Source of the DNA: Pinus tabuliformis
Taxonomy: Eukaryota; Streptophyta; Pinopsida; Pinales; Pinaceae
Assembly: GCA_031772625.1 (NCBI GenBank)
Contig: CM062815.1
Span: forward strand, 603,124,505-603,188,504
Direction of reading: 5' to 3'
DNA: 64,000 nucleotides
Positions 10,935-23,240 of the stretch are shown here, piece by piece. The position numbers were made by a program, and so were the translations under genes. Every line of letters starts with the position of its first letter. The stretch's first letter is position 1. The notes beneath the pieces are model-generated. The model was given only the letters and a program-made list of their open reading frames with translations, searched no databases and was not told the DNA's origin.

Positions 10935-12807
10935 TGTAACAACCCTGGGTTAAAATTTCATGTAATGGAAGTTAATAAATGCAAAATAAGACCATGGTCA
11001 ATGGACACTTATTCCAAGCTAAATGTTGGGAAAAATATCCTAGTGGGCATCACTTGATGTGTTTATGGCTAAAGGAAATTGGCAAAGGCAATGGAAAAGG
11101 CTTTGTAAAGGCAAAGAGGCATTTATTGGCATTTATTTTATAAAAATAAAGGAATTTAGGAAAAAAAGAAGGTGAAAGGTCACAGGTTGCATGTGATGAG
11201 GAAAATAATGGAAAATGAAGAAATTAGAGGCCTCAATGATAAAAAGGATTCTAAGGATCAATTCACAGCCTTTTGTTAGTTTAGTGTTAGATTTTTTCTC
11301 AAAGAGGAAAAAGAACCAAGAGGAAAAATAAAGTAAGCAAGCAAGGAAAGGAATGGAAAAACAAGGAAAGGAAAGGAAAGGAAAGGAAGGCAAGGATCAA
11401 GTAGCTCAACAAATATACTTGCAAGTAACAAGTTGCATGTATGATTTCCTAGCTAGTTTTGACATGCATGGTATGTGCATGTTGGTATTTGGTTCTTTGT
11501 TGTCATTGGCATGGATTTTGCTAGGATTCGATAATGGATTTTATCTTAGCCTTTCCCTTTGTGGACAACCATGGTGTGATGGGATTGTTCTTGGTTTGAA
11601 CTTTGGATTGCTGGATGGTTTTGGAATCTGGGGTGAGGTGGTCTCAGGAAAATTCCCAAATTCCTAGGAATCCCTTCACTAGTAATGGCAGGATACAAGG
11701 TAAAGCCAGAGGGCGGAGACATGAAAATTCCTCAAGGATGGTGAAGAAATTCTGATGCATCTAAGTTCGGTTCGGTTTTGTGATCTTGACACTGGTTTAG
11801 GTGTGCTCACAGTACAGAGAGAGTGGAGGTGGTTTAACCTTTTGATTCCCTTGGTTTTCTTTGGATTGGTTTATCCCATGAGATCCCACATTCATGCTTG
11901 GAATATGGCACAGGGGTGATTGGCTAAAAGAAAGATATGGTTTAGAGAATATATGGTCGAGTGGAACGTTCAAGTCCCGAACTAGGTTGGTAATTGCCTA
12001 TGGTTAATAAAATTTAAGTTTCTTTGCTTTTAGTAAGGAAATGTACTGGTTATTATGTGGATTTAATGGATGTTCTCTTATGGTTATTTATTTGGTTATA
12101 TGCTAGTTATAAGCATGGTTTTGTGACAGATCTCAGTCATGGATCTTTTCATGTTTTAACTCATAACTAAATAAATAATGAATGTAAGACCTAAATGATG
12201 TTATGACAACTAATGTGAGAAGGTAGAGACTCTTCTTGTTAAACCTCAGACAAGTTTTCAGTTCCTTATGTTCAAACTTGCATTCATGACCTAGAGGTGG
12301 CTTATCTACCAAGTGTTTGACATAATGACAATCCTAGTTGGGGATGGTTAGATCAAGTCTTTGTTCCAATTTTGGGTTACAATTATTTTCTTCATGTCTT
12401 TTATGAGTTTTGGAAGTTTCATAGCTTTATGGGTAGAGGCTAAGCCCCAACCCTAAAAAGTAGCCTTAATTATCGCAATCGCTAGCACAAAAAGGCTATA
12501 GTCGCACTGATGTAGGCCTATGGGAGTGACTAGGAACTCATAGTCACATTGAGGCCTTGGCAAGGGAGTGACTGGGGCTCTAAGTTAGGGAAAATGTGAG
12601 TTGTCTCAGGGATTGGACACCTGGAGGGGTTGGATTACTCCTGGTGGGCCTGTGGCACCTGGGGGGGGTTAGTAAGGTCTAGTTGTGTCGACTCCATTTC
12701 CTTAAGGTCATCTAGGAGGTTGAGTCATATCATAGTATCCCATCATCTCATGTTTACCCCAGGTAAGCCAATGAACATGGGTAGATGTGAGAGGAGAAGA
12801 CGTTACA
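10935..12807 (+). repeat. 5' LTR of element B (1873 bp)
   Basis: It starts TGTAACAACCC and ends CGTTACA, giving the inverted ends TGTAAC/GTTACA. It matches 50051-51943 over its full length. The open frames inside it carry no recognisable domain. Confidence 0.92.
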
Positions 12808-12810
12808 AAG

Positions 12811-12822
12811 TGGTATTAGAGC
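12811..12822 (+). other. Primer-binding site of element B
   Basis: TGGTATTAGAGC, three bases after the 5' LTR end, one mismatch to the initiator-methionine tRNA 3' end complement (TGGTATCAGAGC). Confidence 0.85.
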
Positions 12823-13554
12823 ATGGTTCAACAATTGGATTAAGTGGGCTAGATGCATATTGCTATGCATGCATTGTCATGGTTAAGGTTGTCACGCATG
12901 AGGTCATTGCATGTAGTTTATGTCATAATGATGCCATTAGTATGTTATGAGGCTGGCATTTTGCCAAGATAGAGCAGGAGATGCAGATCATCAGAGCAAG
13001 GTTGCAACACTAGACTTTGAGGTAAGAGAAGATCGTCATACAGGTATTGTATGTTTGGCATGCAGGTATGTTGGTTAATGATTGTTATAAGAATTAGGGT
13101 TGTGTACATGTCTGTCAGTCTATGGTTGTTGTGGTTACATGTATGATAGATGTTAGTTAATCAGTGTGATCATATGTACCTGTGTCGGTTAGTCATGAAG
13201 GATAGTAACTTGTTGTTATATGCATTGTGGTTGTATGCATGATGGTTATGGTCATTGTACTTAGGATCTTAATGTTATATGTATCATGCTAATTTGGATT
13301 GGCCTATGCATATAGTTAGGGTTATGAAATTCAGGTATGAGTCGATGTGCTTGTGATATTGTGTCATAATAACCTAGACTGACTGTGCATATGTGATTGT
13401 TATACATATGCATGTCAATTGTTTATGAGTATACGATGTGAACTTGTTAGCTAGTAAATGTTATGGATATCATGACCTTAACCATGTTTGGGTTGATATG
13501 TTGTGAAGTTATATCATATACTCAAACACGATAGCTTCCCTTGAAATAATTTGA

Positions 13555-13725
13555 GGTATGAGTTTGATTATGCCGTCTATTTGGTGTTTGAGTGTTTGAT
13601 TATATCGCCTATATGGTATGAGTTTGCTTATGTTGTCTACTTGGCGCTTGAATGTTTGATTATGTCATCTATTTGGTGTTTGAGTGTTTTATGTTTATTA
13701 TGGCGTCTATCTATTGGTTGAATGT
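13555..13725 (+). repeat. Tandem repeat, about 55 bp, 3-4 degenerate copies
   Basis: Units built on TTGATTATGTCGTCTATTTGG followed by TGTTTGAGTG, each with several substitutions. Confidence 0.65.
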
Positions 13726-14689
13726 TTGAATAGTTACATGATATGATTATGTATCTGTAAGATTGCATGAAGGAATCATCTTGTTTGACATGTTTGCGCT
13801 AACACATATGTGTTGAGAACAACTAATATGTACTTGAGTGTAAGTAGGTGATAGTTGTAGCATTATGTACTATGATTGATGAGTGTGATTTGATTGTTGA
13901 TTATGACATGGTTGTTAGACTTGGTAAAGGTTTATTTCAAATTAATAGATATGATGCCTTGATCTTTGGAACATGTGGCTAACATGTGTGTTCAGATACA
14001 ATGTAGTGTGCTTGGCACAACAAGGTAAGATAACTGGTATATTGTTATATTTATTTATACACTGAGAGTTATGTGTTTATGGAAGTATGATACAAGGAAT
14101 TGCATGGAAAAGAGAGTGCCATGAAATCTCTGAGATGGATCATGTTGAGCTTTCCTTTGGAAGTATTGGGAAGCCATGGGGATTGAGTCATGGTGTTTTT
14201 TTCTAGTCTTGTTCTTTTGGTCTTTTGTGATTGGTTTTGCTTGATTTACGTTTAGTTTATGTCTAGTGAAAGATCATGACACTTTGTTTGTGGTGTCGTA
14301 TTGTATTGGTATTCATGGTTTCTTCTTGTTTGTATTTGTTCTTGCTCTTGTATTTTATGTTTTGGGATATTGGGAATTGGTTGGAAAGGAGGAAAGTTAA
14401 TGGAGCTTAGGGAGATTTTTTTGGAACCCAACAGGTAATAAAGACCCGGATGAAACTTAGTGCATGTATAAGAGTAGCTGAAGGAAAGAGTATGGCAATT
14501 GGTTGGTTTGGTGGGGTCCATTGGGGTAAATGGACGATGGCAGGATAGTCATGAGAAAGGTAACAAGAAAGGTAAGGTAAATGGATTTGAGGTGTCAAAT
14601 GCCTTGGATATGTTGGGAACTATTGTTCTCAATGTTGTGAATCTAGTTGCATGAATAAAGGGAGTTCTCTTAACCTAGACCTTATGATA

Positions 14690-14960
14690 TCTGGTAATTA
14701 TGTGGTGATCATGATTATGCTAATGTGCATTTATGTATATATATATATATATATATGTATGTATGCCATTGTCTAACAGGGTTGTCTTGGATCATGATTT
14801 CTTTATGTTAAAGATTATATATATTTATGTATGTATGTATGCCATTTTTCTGACAGGTTCATCATAGATCATAATTATTTTATGCTAATGTTTATATGCA
14901 TATATATATGTATGCATGTCATTGTCTCAAAGGGTTGTTAAGGATCATTCTTGTGGAGGA
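14690..14960 (+). repeat. Tandem repeat, about 90 bp, three copies
   Basis: Each unit has a TATATATGTATGTATGCCATT core, then a CAGGGTTG-like part and GATCATGATT-like part. The TA-runs vary in length between units. Confidence 0.65.
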
Positions 14961-15234
14961 ATGATTGTTTATGTGGGTCAATGACATGAAGAAGTTCCTG
15001 GAATCAAGTGGACATAGTAGCCTTGAAAGATCTATGAGGTCAGTATCAATGGATATGAATTGATATTATATGCTTGTACTATGCCTATGTTTATGTTATA
15101 GTAGGTAATGTCGAGGGAGACATTAGTGGAATGAAAGCATTGCAATGACATCTTGGGATAAGCATGGATAGTGGAAAGACACTAGAAGTTAGGTTTCTTG
15201 ATAGAGACAGTGTCGTTTTGGATATGTAGTTCTA

Positions 15235-15990
15235 CTGTTGTGAATATGTTGTTCATATTGTATATTCAGTTATTGTACATATGGTGTTGTGTGCATATGC
15301 GGTGTTGTGTACATATGGTGCTTTTTTAATGTTGTGTATGTAGTGCTGGTTATAAATGGTGCTATGTACATGTTGGATATGCAATGTTGTGTACATATGG
15401 TGTTATGTACATGTTGTATACATAGTGTTATGTACATATGGTGTAAGCGCATGTTGTACATGTGGTGCTATGCACATATGGTGTTGTGTGCATGATTATA
15501 CATGTGGTGTTGTGTGCATGTGGTCTTGTGTACATGTCATGCATGTGGCACTATGTACATGTGGTGTCATTTACATGTCGTGCATGTGGTGTTGTGTACA
15601 TGTTGTACAGGTGGTGCAGTGTACATGTGGCACTATGTACACGTTGTACAGGTGGTTTCATGTACATGTGATGTTATGCACACATTGTACATGTGGTGTT
15701 GTGTACAGGTGGTACTATGTACATGTTGTACATATGGTACTGGTGTATATGTGGTATTGTGTGCATGTCATACATGATGTGATGTGTATGTGTGGTACTA
15801 TGTAGGGGTATTGTGTAGCATTTGTATCACAACATGTGTATTCATGGTATTATAAGGTGGGTACATATATGTATTATGTTGTACATCGGGTGTAGGTGTA
15901 TGTGTCATGTTGTACACTAGGCGTAGGTGTATGTGTTGCATTCTATATTGTGTATATGTATATGTTGTACAGTGTGATGGGACAAACATG
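15235..15990 (+). repeat. Long array of GTACATGTTGTACATGTGGT-type units
   Basis: Over 750 bp of degenerate 12-35-bp units made of GTACAT, TGTGGTG and TGTTGTACA words. Both strands give artificial open frames rich in C, V, H, M and Y. Locally the words GTAC and CATATG make many small palindromes. Confidence 0.85.
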
Positions 15991-15999
15991 TATGGTATT

Positions 16000-16150
16000 G
16001 TTTGTCCCTTATTGTTGTTATTGAGGGTTGAGGCAGTTTAGTCTCGGCATTCCCTTGTTGCTATTAAGGGTTGAGGAAGTTAGTCTCGGGATACCCTTGT
16101 TGCTGATATTAAGGGAGGAGACAGTTTAGTTTTTGGATTCCCTTGCTACT
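16000..16150 (+). repeat. Tandem repeat, about 55 bp, three copies
   Basis: Units contain TTCCCTTGTTGYTATTAAGGG followed by GAGGMAGTTTAGTCTCGG. Degenerate but clearly one family. Confidence 0.7.
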
Positions 16151-17149
16151 TAAAGAGAAGTCACTGGGTGCTTGCTAGGTTGGCAACCGATTTAGTGTGT
16201 GTATAGAAAGGACAAAGACCAAAGGCATACGAAAAAGAGAATCATTTGAAATATAAGTATCAATATTTTATTTCAGTTTTATATTTTCATGTGATCTATG
16301 ACCTTGATTTATGATGGTTACATGTTACATATGATTTTGATTATGATGGTTGCATTTTGAGCTAACCAGATGTGATATGTTTATACGTGGTGATTTAATT
16401 AGAGAGCTAGTTTGACTTGTTGTGACAGGAAGTAAAAGGAATTACAAGTGTACCTTATTCACGGGCCACCAATGAGGTATGATTTGAAGTAGTTTCAATT
16501 TCTTTTAGTTTAATGGAAATTATGTGCTTGGTACAGGAAAGCATGAAAATGCCCAGGTTGGGTGGTTGAAATTGACTGCAAGAATCAACAACAACAACAA
16601 AATGAATTGGAACAAGTAGCAATATGCTGGTAAAGTACTTTAGAAGTAGGGCCATTGTGGGACACTGGTACCAAATAGTGTCCATTGATTTCCATGCGCA
16701 TGCTATAACCGATATGATGGTTTTGAGGCAGGGTTATGCCTTGGTTGTTTGACCTTTCGATGCAAGGAAACCTTGCTGAGGGATGGATTTCTTGGGAAAG
16801 GGGATATTGGGGAACTTGGAAGGTGAGTGACTACACGTAAGGGGTGGTCAGATTACCTAAGGGAATGTGTATCAGAGAAGGGAAGGCTAGGGATGGATTT
16901 GTTTTGGTAATTATCATTTCTAGATGGAATCAGATGTAGATTGGGAGTTTGCTTGGAACAATGAGTTGGTAATTGTTTAGTGAGAGGATAAGTAGCACAA
17001 GGATTGTAGCACTAGAAATTGGATGTGGGTTTGAATTTGATAGTGGATTCTGGACTTCCTGGGAAGGAGGTGAATCCTGGTATCACTTTGAGGGTGGAGG
17101 TGTGAGCCTCTAGATTCCCATGTTGCAGATGCATGAACCATATCATTTT

Positions 17150-17450
17150 ATTTGTTGGTTCAACAAATGTGCATATGTATATATGTGCATATTATTGTAA
17201 ATATTGTATCAAGCTAGATTTATAAAGCTCCATGAACAACATGGCTATTTTCTGGTTGAAGCAAATGTGCATAAGAATATGTGGTTGCTATTGTAAATGC
17301 CGCCATGAGCTGTGTTATAAAGCTCCAATAAGTGGTATGGTTTTCATGTTGTCGTGTTTGTCATGATGGTTTTTCTTTGAGTGACATGTTATTGTAAACG
17401 CTGAAATGAGTTGAGTTATAATCCTCCATGGACAATATGTTTTTCTTTTC
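17150..17450 (+). repeat. Tandem repeat, about 115 bp, three copies
   Basis: Units share ATTGTAAATRYYG, then GTTATAAAGCTCCAT and a CATGG-TTTTC end. Third copy most diverged. Confidence 0.6.
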
Positions 17451-17501
17451 AGCATTTTGCTGGTTGTAGGTGTCATAGAACATTAAGGGCAATGTTCCCC
17501 T

Positions 17502-17513
17502 AAGGGGGAAGGA
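17502..17513 (+). other. Polypurine tract of element B
   Basis: AAGGGGGAAGGA two bases before the TGTAACA start of B's 3' LTR. Confidence 0.85.
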
Positions 17514-17515
17514 TC

Positions 17516-17525
17516 TGTAACAGCC
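17516..17525 (+). repeat. First 10 bp of B's 3' LTR, cut by element C
   Basis: TGTAACAGCC matches the first bases of the 5' LTR (TGTAACAACC). Element C starts at the next base and the LTR resumes at 50051. Confidence 0.85.
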
Positions 17526-19272
17526 TGTTGTAGTGAAAACTCTACCCCCCCATTTTTGACTTATTTATTTCAAATAATGGAGACCCTTTCCATAAATTTT
17601 TGGCTAAATCACATTTTTAATATATTTTTTTTTGTTAAGTATCCTACAATTTTGCCCTTTTTTTTTTCATTTTCATCAGATTTCTATTTTCATTGCATCA
17701 TTGAGTTCAAATTTTTGCTAGCTTTCGATTGGTACTTTTTTCATCTAATTTGGTTACACGGTTTGCAATGGTGATCATCTAAAGTTTGATAATTTTTACC
17801 GCATGGGCTAAAAAATGTACAAAATGTATGTTATTTTAATTTTTGTAAATAAATTAGTGATTGATTGTAAATATTAATTCCTAGTTAATTTTCACTAATT
17901 ATTTTATTTTTCACTAACGGTCCTACAAAATCTCCATAACTAAATTGTGGAACAATTAAAATTATGTGTTTCCAAGATCTCGGTAATTTATTCCCAATTT
18001 CAATAATAATTTTGAGATCCGAAATCTTGAAAATTTAAGTGATTATAATTTTTTAAGTATTAAACGAGACTCTTTAATATTAAGTAATTATAGTTTATAA
18101 GTAGTTATAGTTTATAACATGGACTCCATTCCACTTCAATTTACATATCCCACTCCAACCATACCTCAAGACCTCCTATGATATCAGAACTTCAATTAAT
18201 AGAACTCCCAACGCTCCCAACGGGGCTTATCTTAAATAATGGAATAAGTTGTTAATATGACCTCCCGATGTCTCATTCCATAAGACCTTGGAAGTAGTAA
18301 ATATCGTAACTACAAACCTCCCCGATGTCATATATTTTTCTGATATTCCGGTACATTGATTCCCGATACATTACTTATACCTCCGACGTGTTGATTACAA
18401 AACATTTGCTTCATTACTCGGTTCATATTGGATATCGGAATTTTTGTGGTATCATAGATCTTTAAATAGAATGTCCAATAAAATAAAGCCTTGTTATAAA
18501 CTTCGTTGGAGTTTAACATTTGGAAATTCTTGTTGGTTCGCATAATATTTCATTTCCTGTGCCATCTCCATATCGGGCCCCAGATATCACAAGTATTACA
18601 TTGGACTCCAATAAAAACTTCCGATGTTTTTAAAAAACCCAATGGCCCATTCATGTTGTTGATAGGAGCATAACATATGAATAACCTGTAATATTATTTA
18701 AGTAATTTTAATATTATTACAACTTAAATACTTAAATGTAATTAATATATATTTTAATTAAATATAGTTCTATTTATTATTATCATAATTTATACAATTT
18801 TAATTAAATTTGTTTTATATATAATTTTTGTAAATATTTTAATTAATGTGTAAATTAATTAATACTTAAATTAATTAATTTGTAAATGTAATTTAATAAT
18901 TTTATTAATTAAATGTAGTTTAATCTACTATTAAAAATTGTAATTAAAATTTCTTATTTTTGGCTTAAGTAGTTTTTTTTCCATAATTCTGGCCATTTTG
19001 ACACCAACTTGAAGGCTCATAACTTGAGTTTTACTTGGCCAAATAAGGCCTAGAACAACTCGTTAGATAGATAAAATCAGCGTAGTCTAATGAGGCGGAG
19101 GAGTTGCCTGGAAAGTTATGGAAATTCCGGTCATATTTAGAGAAAATCCGGGAAAGATTTTGTAAATCCAAGTTATGGTTGTTAAACTTCAACTGTTTAG
19201 CTGTCTTAGACATTTTTGATGGTGTTGATTCCATTTCCACCATCAAAAATACGATTCAAACACTGCCTCTAC

Positions 19273-19308
<36 letters not shown>

Positions 19309-19514
19309 CCAAATTCCGGCCACTTTTGGCCGTCCAAGCAATTCCTCTGCCTCGTTAGACGACTTTGATAAAATCATGGAGAACATTTCTGAAGTGGTTG
19401 CATGACTAGATTCGGTCATTAACTGAGTCTAACATTTATCAGAAAATCAAGCTCTGAATTTATAACCAAAATTATTTTTTTTCATTTTCATTTTCTCATA
19501 GCCTCTGTTGAGTC
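17526..19514 (+). repeat. 5' LTR of element C, left part
   Basis: Matches the first two thirds of 46908-50050. It includes an AT-rich block (about 18690-18960) and a run of about 27 T (19279-19305) that is absent from the 3' copy. Interrupted at 19514 by element D. Confidence 0.88.
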
Positions 19515-20573
19515 TATTGGGATAAGGTCCCTAGGGTTAGTTTATGGGGTTAGTTAACCCAAGTTTTGTATAATTTTTTGTAAAAGATGCAAAGCCTCCA
19601 TGAAATGTGGATGCGAAGCACACATGTAGATAGGATTGAAAGGGGTCTTAGTCCCTTATTTTGAGTCGGTTTTAAGATTCTCCCATGGTCCATAGACCAT
19701 GGTATTGTATGCAAGGAAGTTATAAATAGTTGAGTCATAGCGAGTCTTAGATATAACTTAGAATGAAGAATTATGAACTATGAATGGTTTTTGTTGTTTT
19801 GGGCAAGTGCTAAGGCAGGAAAGCTCTGCTTCTTGTACTTAGGCAAGAAGGGGAGGCCTCTACTTCCTGTCCTTAGGCGGGAAGGGGAAGGCTCCTGCAG
19901 CTGAGTGTACAGGAGGCCTTGGTAATTCCACAACTGAGTGCGTGGACCCCTGTAGCTGAGTACACATGGTACAAGAGTTTGTAATCTAAACATTGAAGAT
20001 CAATAAAGACTATTTTTGAAGAATTATTGTGCATTTCTGTTGAAACTGTTTATGTTATATTTTGTCTCTTAATGATATGGTTTTATGAAATAATGAATGA
20101 ATGTTGCGCAAAATAGTTGAACCTATCTTAATGATGCATGATACAATTAGTTATCTACTTTCGCGAAGTTAAAAGCTATTTCTGTTATGTTTTCTGATAA
20201 GTTGGATAGATCTGTGGGAACTCAGATCTAGGGTTGTTTATTGATGTGTGAAAATAGATAAATTGTCTATTTAAAGTCTACAAAGAATGATCATAGAATT
20301 TCACGAAGGTCTGGAAGCCATTTTAACTCAGTTACAGTGACAATCCCTAGAAGGATATTGTTCAACATGAAATCATATATGAGGTATAGAAGCCTGAGAA
20401 CCACTTATCACATGTCCCTGGATGCAGAAAACTAGTTCTAGCATCCCCAAATATTGCTTCAGGTGAGACTGCAACCTACACTACATAGGTTGTTGCTGAA
20501 AGGGCCAACATTTATGGTTTTGTTGGTTGGCGCGAATAACTTTGAACCTGGGTTAGGCCCCCTTAAGCCAACA
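19515..20573 (+). repeat. 5' LTR of element D (1059 bp)
   Basis: Begins TATTGGGATA (TGTTGGGATA in the 3' copy) and ends TTAAGCCAACA. A TATA-like box TATAAATAG lies near 19720. The next bases, TGGTTCCATTGTCGGGACC from about 20576, are in primer-binding position; I do not assign the tRNA. Confidence 0.9.
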
Positions 20574-21249
20574 AATGGTTCCATTGTCGGGACCGAGATC
20601 TATCTAAGAGATGTGCGATAAATGGTTTCCTACCAAGAAAGAGCTTGACAAGTGGATTGATCAGAAATTGCAAGCGTTCGTGGCATAGGAGAACAGAAGA
20701 CCTAAATTATCTAAGGAGAAATGGTTGCAGCGATTTTTGTATACAGACGAGACCGACTCGTTCTTCTTCTTCTTCCCCGAAGAACTATACGAGGGTTATC
20801 TAAATTTGCTAATAGTCAAGGGATGTGGAGGTTCGAAGGCCCTATAGCATGGAATCCTGAACTAGTGTGACATCTGGAGCCATCAGAAAGCAATATCGCG
20901 CTGGTTGTGGATCACTGAGTTGATTGCACGTTGGGAAATTTTGTGACATATTTCGCGATCGATAGAAATATCAGTTATATCGAAGGATCATTAAAGGACC
21001 GCGAGGTAAGTATTTGAAATCACTAAAGACTTGGATTAAAATGTTGTTATGTGAAAAGAGGGTTATGCAGTTACCTTGATGTTTGGGGCTACGCGAAGTG
21101 GGAGATTATTTAGAAGAAATGGAGGATCTAGCCCAGAATATAGTCCACTCATTGAACCCCCTTCAAGTGACGACGAAGGGACGGTGCTGACTATGCCGCA
21201 AAGTGTAGTTCAGTTAATAACTTAGGGTATTTCGAGGATATCTCATCCA

Positions 21250-21322
21250 TCCACTCCACCTCCACTTCCACCTCCACCTCCACCTCATACACCTTCACCT
21301 ACACCTCCACCTCCACCCCCAC
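21250..21322 (+). repeat. CCACCT microsatellite in D gag
   Basis: About twelve degenerate hexamers encoding a proline-rich tract just before the gag core. The minus-strand glycine-rich frames here are its shadow. Confidence 0.8.
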
Positions 21323-21329
21323 CATTCAA

Positions 21330-22560
21330 CATGGAAAACACGATGAAGATGTCGATTTTTAAAGGAACGGGGACCGAAGATCCAAAACAATTTTGGTTTG
21401 TCGCAGATGCTGTTTGGACAACACAGCAGATCACAAACAATAATATTAAGAAAGCGTAGTTGGTTACAACCTTGCAAGATCGCGCATTAACATGATATAT
21501 CAAGTATTGCACTGATAACCCCAATGTGTCGTTGGCAAATACCTAGCTATCTTTGAACAAGGAGTTTAGTAAGCCTAAGTTAGAGGTGCAATCAATAATC
21601 AAAATTAAGGAAATCCGACAGAAGGTCAATGAGACACCTTGGTACTTTGATCAGAGGTTGAAATTCCTAATCAAGTATGCTAATATGGAAACCTCAGATA
21701 CCCAACATCGCGACTGGTTTATAGCATCGTTATTGTGACATTTAAGAATACCTTTGTCACAGCAGAAAATAGCAATGCAAGTGGAAGCCTTGGAGATCAC
21801 GATGAGGATGGATGCATCGCTTATCCAAGATACAAATTTGGGAGTGCAACAAATTCATTCGCAACTAGAGATCCAGCACTTAGGGTCCCAAAGCCTGAAG
21901 AAAGGAAAGGAAGCTCAATTGGAGGTGCGTGCTGAGATCTAGTGTCTGAAATGTAAAAGGCATGGACATGATAACGATCATTGCTCGATATTTAAGAATT
22001 ATATCATAAGGGGAGGGCTTGTACCCCTGAAACCGGAGACTAATGTTGGGACAAGCACGAGAGCTGTGGTGTGGTGTGCTATTTTTCAGGTTACAGGACA
22101 ACATGCTACTGATAACTGCCATCTATTGCAGAAGTTTGTACAGACCCCGCAACAATTATTTTGCAATTTCTGTAAGTCAGTAGGGCACGATGAACACCAT
22201 TGTAGAATTTATGAGATGATGATGGATAAGACCCCTACTTACAGACTGCAGGTAGAGAATTGGCCTCAGGATCAAGGCGAAGGAGTAACACTTGGGGGAT
22301 TGCAAGGCCGAGGACGAGGAAGAGGCGCTAGACTAGGACGAGGGCGTGGATAGGTAATTTTCTATAACTATGGCGAAGCAGGGCACTTTGCGCGAGATTG
22401 TAAAAATCCCACACATCCCTCATGTCAGTATTGTCAATAGTTTGACCATGTCATAGAGGAATGTCCAGTTCTCAAGGCCAAAATGAAAGAAAAGAAGGCA
22501 CAGCCCCAGCAGCCTATGCAAAACATTCAGATGATGAGGGTTGAGTCCCGAGAATAGGAT
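21330..22560 (+). mobile_element. Element D: gag region with multiple zinc knuckles
   Basis: Gag starts near METTMKMSIFKG-like sequence (MENTMKMSIFKGTGTEDPKQ), a typical plant Gypsy gag opening, preceded by a proline-rich stretch from a CCACCT repeat. Several CCHC-like knuckles follow: CLKCKRHGHDNDHC, CNFCKSVGHDEHHC, one in GEAGHFARDC and CQYC...DHVIEEC. Between them is an RG-rich segment (GRGRGRGARLGRGRG). This many knuckles is more than the usual one or two. Broken in several places. Confidence 0.8.
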
Positions 22561-22939
22561 CGAAAACTAAATATCGCACTGAGAAGTGGTATAACGATTG
22601 GCACAGATAAAGGTAAGCAGCCTAAGGAAGATGGATGGGCACGCAAGGCTGCTGAGAAGGAATTAGACTTTGATATGAATCGTGCTAAAGAGACTTTCTT
22701 CGAAGAAAATAAGAACATCACTGAGGCCTCCACCTCAGGAAATCAGGAGAAAATACCCTAGACTAATGCGACGCAAGAGGTAGATCCTTCCATACTAGCT
22801 ACTTTCCGGAAGAGTTGTATGAAGTTGTTGCGGGATTATAAAGATGTCGAAGGATTTAAAGACTTAATAAAATTGTGCGCCAATAAAGAAAATATTCCTA
22901 CTGAAAAATGCACAATCAGGAAGATTGGTAAGCATAAGA

Positions 22940-23240
22940 CATGAACAAGACGCGAGATGAGGCTAACCATGCAAATAGGTGAATATGAAATGGACTAGGT
23001 AATATTGGATCTGGGGTTTGATGCGAATGTCTTTCCTAAGCAAACATGGGAAAGGATGGGGAGACCTGCACTACAGTGGTCTCTTATTCATTTATGCATG
23101 GAAAATCAGCAGAAGATTATTCTGATGGGGTGCTTATATGGTGTAATAGTGGACATTGAGGGTGTGAGTGCACTAGTTGACTTCGATGTCATTAAGATAG
23201 TGGATGACAATAACCCATACCCCACGCTACTATGAATTGA
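22940..23240 (+). mobile_element. Element D: protease region
   Basis: Retropepsin-like remnant lying between the zinc knuckles and RT; hydrophobic VILDLGFDANVFPKQTWE resembles the active-site and following strand of Gypsy proteases (D-G-A-x-V-x-P). Broken. Confidence 0.6.

Larger units (their letters stand above)
12823..17501 (+). other. Non-coding interior of element B
   Basis: About 4.7 kb without any gag, protease, RT or integrase motif in any frame. It is G- and T-rich on this strand and carries several unrelated short tandem arrays (13555-13725, 14690-14960, 15235-15990, 16000-16150, 17150-17450). The long open frames at 15289-15805 are by-products of the GTAC-rich array. Confidence 0.8.

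Noticed and set aside
12811-12822. Possible tRNA-related sequence
   Set aside because: It is a primer-binding site complementary to a tRNA 3' end, not a tRNA gene; no cloverleaf follows. The same holds for 7388 and 59564.
15289-15805. Overlapping long open frames (up to 149 aa) rich in C, V, H, M and Y
   Set aside because: They are produced by the GTAC/TGTGGTG tandem array; composition is repetitive in all three frames.
19510-19514. Target duplication for element D (GAGTC left, AGATA right)
   Set aside because: The flanks do not match; comparison with the intact C LTR near 48650 shows the insertion point but no duplication.
21285-21524. Minus-strand glycine-rich frames
   Set aside because: Shadow of the CCACCT repeat in D gag.
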